NCBI GenBank assembly: GCA_013398055.1
Contig: VZRS01014568.1
Span: forward strand, 62,001 to 126,000
Direction: 5' to 3'
Length of the DNA: 64,000 nt
Source of the DNA: Ifrita kowaldi
Taxonomy: Eukaryota > Chordata > Aves > Passeriformes > Cinclosomatidae
Positions within the stretch are counted from its first letter, which is position 1. Every line of letters starts with the position of its first letter. The notes below the pieces were generated by a model. It did no database searches and was not told the origin of the DNA. It saw nothing but the letters and a program-made list of their open reading frames with translations. Of this stretch, positions 62,701-64,000 are shown piece after piece. The translations under genes were made by a program, and so were the position numbers.

Positions 62701-63529
62701 ATGGGGCTAAATACAAAGAAGAGGAATGTTAAGGATGGAGTCAGTAATAGTGAACACAAGGCATATATGGAGGCAAAAATTTCTAAAATTATAATGTCAT
62801 TAGGGATGTTGGCATAGTAAGTACCAAAGTAATAAAAGCATTCTCTGCTGTATTTGGAGGTAGGGAAGATGTTGCTGAGGCTGGAGAGAGTTTTCTCTCT
62901 CTCTCTCGCTCATTCTTTTTCTTTCATATGTGATTTACTAAAACATATGCAATGGGTAATGTCTGTTATCAGCAATCAAACTTGGGGCAAAGGAATAGGG
63001 AAAAAGAAGGAAAGAAGAGAGATCCAGAACCGTGTATTCTGCCAATTTTGTTGTTCCATTTGTCGCAGAAGAAACTCTGTAAGAAAAGTCTGAAATTAAC
63101 ACATGCACAAATACACGTATATAACTTTCAATTCAAAGCACTGAAAGTAGTAAATGCTCCAGAGATGGATATCATGGGTTTTGTTTAAGGCATAATCTCT
63201 ATTCCTTTTGAGTTTATGGAGCAGGAAGAGCTGTTGAAATTGAGTGAAAGCTGCAGACAAAGTCTTTAATCAATCTCCAAAGCTGTTTATTGCAAGTATA
63301 GTATAAAGCAATAGAGATTAATGTTGATTTCTATAAATCACAGCAAAAAAGCATCTTCTCTTTCACTGCCAGAGGTGTAAATATCTTCCCTTTTTTCTCA
63401 GATTTAACTGTAACATGCTGGCTGCAGAGGTTCTTCAGGGGAAAAGAACACAAGCACAGTGTCAGTGCTTCTAAAACAAGTAAATTTAAAAACAACTTGT
63501 ATGTTTATTTACAGAACTGGAAACTGCTG
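59716..63529. other. Unique DNA, no gene recognised
   Basis: Frames of 60-129 codons at 59930-60660 and 61134-61478 lack domains. 62180-62680 is purine-rich on the plus strand, with a GAGAT run at 62220-62232. Otherwise only the TC tract listed above. Confidence 0.6.
62892..62910 (+). repeat. (TC)n tract
   Basis: TTTTCTCTCTCTCTCTCGCTC: about seven TC units, ending in a CG variant. Confidence 0.9.
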
Positions 63530-63585
63530 GAAGTTTTAGGCACCTAATTCCTACTGAGCAACCTTGAAAATGTCAACCCATGTAC
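63530..63585. repeat. Possible fragment of the AGGCACCTAA repeat
   Basis: TTTTAGGCACCTAATTCCTA followed by CTGAGCAACCTTGAAAATG resembles the sauropsid pattern 'aggcacctaaat ... acctttgaaaatctgg'. The fragment is short and the match modest. Confidence 0.35.
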
Positions 63586-63800
63586 AGAAGAGAGCTGCCA
63601 ATTATCTACAGCTACCACTGGGGCAGGAACCAGACACTCAACAAGGGGCTGATTGTCTTTTTAGGGCACATCCCACAGATTCCAGGCAGTGAATCCAACA
63701 GATGTATCACCTTTTCCTTTGTGAAAGTAGTAGTTGGGCACTTCTTATTACCACCTTCTATTTTTTAATAGAATTTTATTTTATTGGTTTTGTTTTGGTG

Positions 63801-63840
63801 TTTGGTTTGGTTTGGTTTGGTTTGGTTTGGTTTGGTTTGG
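63801..63840 (+). repeat. (TTTGG)8 microsatellite
   Basis: Eight uninterrupted TTTGG units, preceded by imperfect TTTTGGTG/TTTTATT sequence and followed by a T6 run. The purity suggests a young, length-variable locus. It is not the vertebrate telomere unit (TTAGGG). Confidence 0.97.
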
Positions 63841-64000
63841 TTTTTTGGGCAGAAGGGGGAAAAATAAAGTGAGTGAAAAACGAAATTATAAAAAAGTCCA
63901 GGGGGATATTTAAAAAATATCTCTATCCATGTGGAGTCAAGCTTATTTCATGTTCAATTACGGCCTTATACTATAAGAAATGGATTTAGAGCAGAGAGAA

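Noticed and set aside
1..64000. CRISPR arrays, operons, tRNA or rRNA genes
   Set aside because: No regularly spaced repeats with spacers, no cloverleaf with intact A and B boxes, and no rRNA core sequence were seen on either strand.

Overview
This window looks like non-coding nuclear DNA from a vertebrate, most likely a bird. It is A+T-rich, and no protein-coding gene, exon chain, rRNA or tRNA could be supported. The bird assignment rests on three things. One is a decayed CR1-type LINE 3' end (24080-24160) with the family's octamer-like tail. The second is a roughly 1.05-kb solitary LTR with TGTAGYGGGTTG...CAACCCACTACA termini, a form I recall from avian endogenous retroviruses. The third is a low overall load of recognisable repeats. 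Several MIR-like SINE relics are also present, as expected in any amniote. None of this was checked against a repeat library or genome.

Layout. 1-12.7 kb: unique-looking A+T-rich DNA with one possible exon-like stretch on the minus strand (1482-1665) and a few ancient repeat traces. 12.7-24.2 kb: an old CR1-like fragment, two good MIR relics, compound TG microsatellites, a 19-bp exact tandem duplication and the CR1 3' end. 24.2-34 kb: unique DNA containing the longest stop-free frame (293 codons, minus strand, 25140-26021), judged non-coding. 34-36.5 kb: a 70-nt imperfect hairpin, then a block rich in TAATTA-type homeodomain motifs and short palindromes that reads like a conserved developmental regulatory element. 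36.5-44 kb: mostly featureless, with a perfect 24-bp palindrome at 43531. 44019-45064: the minus-oriented solo LTR, CpG-rich inside. 45-64 kb: unique DNA with four more enhancer-like blocks (about 49.2, 53.7, 57.7 and 59.6 kb), a G+C-rich islet at 58.08-58.29 kb and a (TTTGG)8 microsatellite near the right edge.

There is no operon-like or pathway structure to describe. The best working model is an intergenic or large-intron segment near a developmentally regulated gene, with candidate cis-regulatory elements as the main functional content. No previously undescribed gene system could be supported. Most open frames here lack an ATG start (they open at TTG, CTG or GTG), carry no recognisable domain, and are listed as rejected or speculative.
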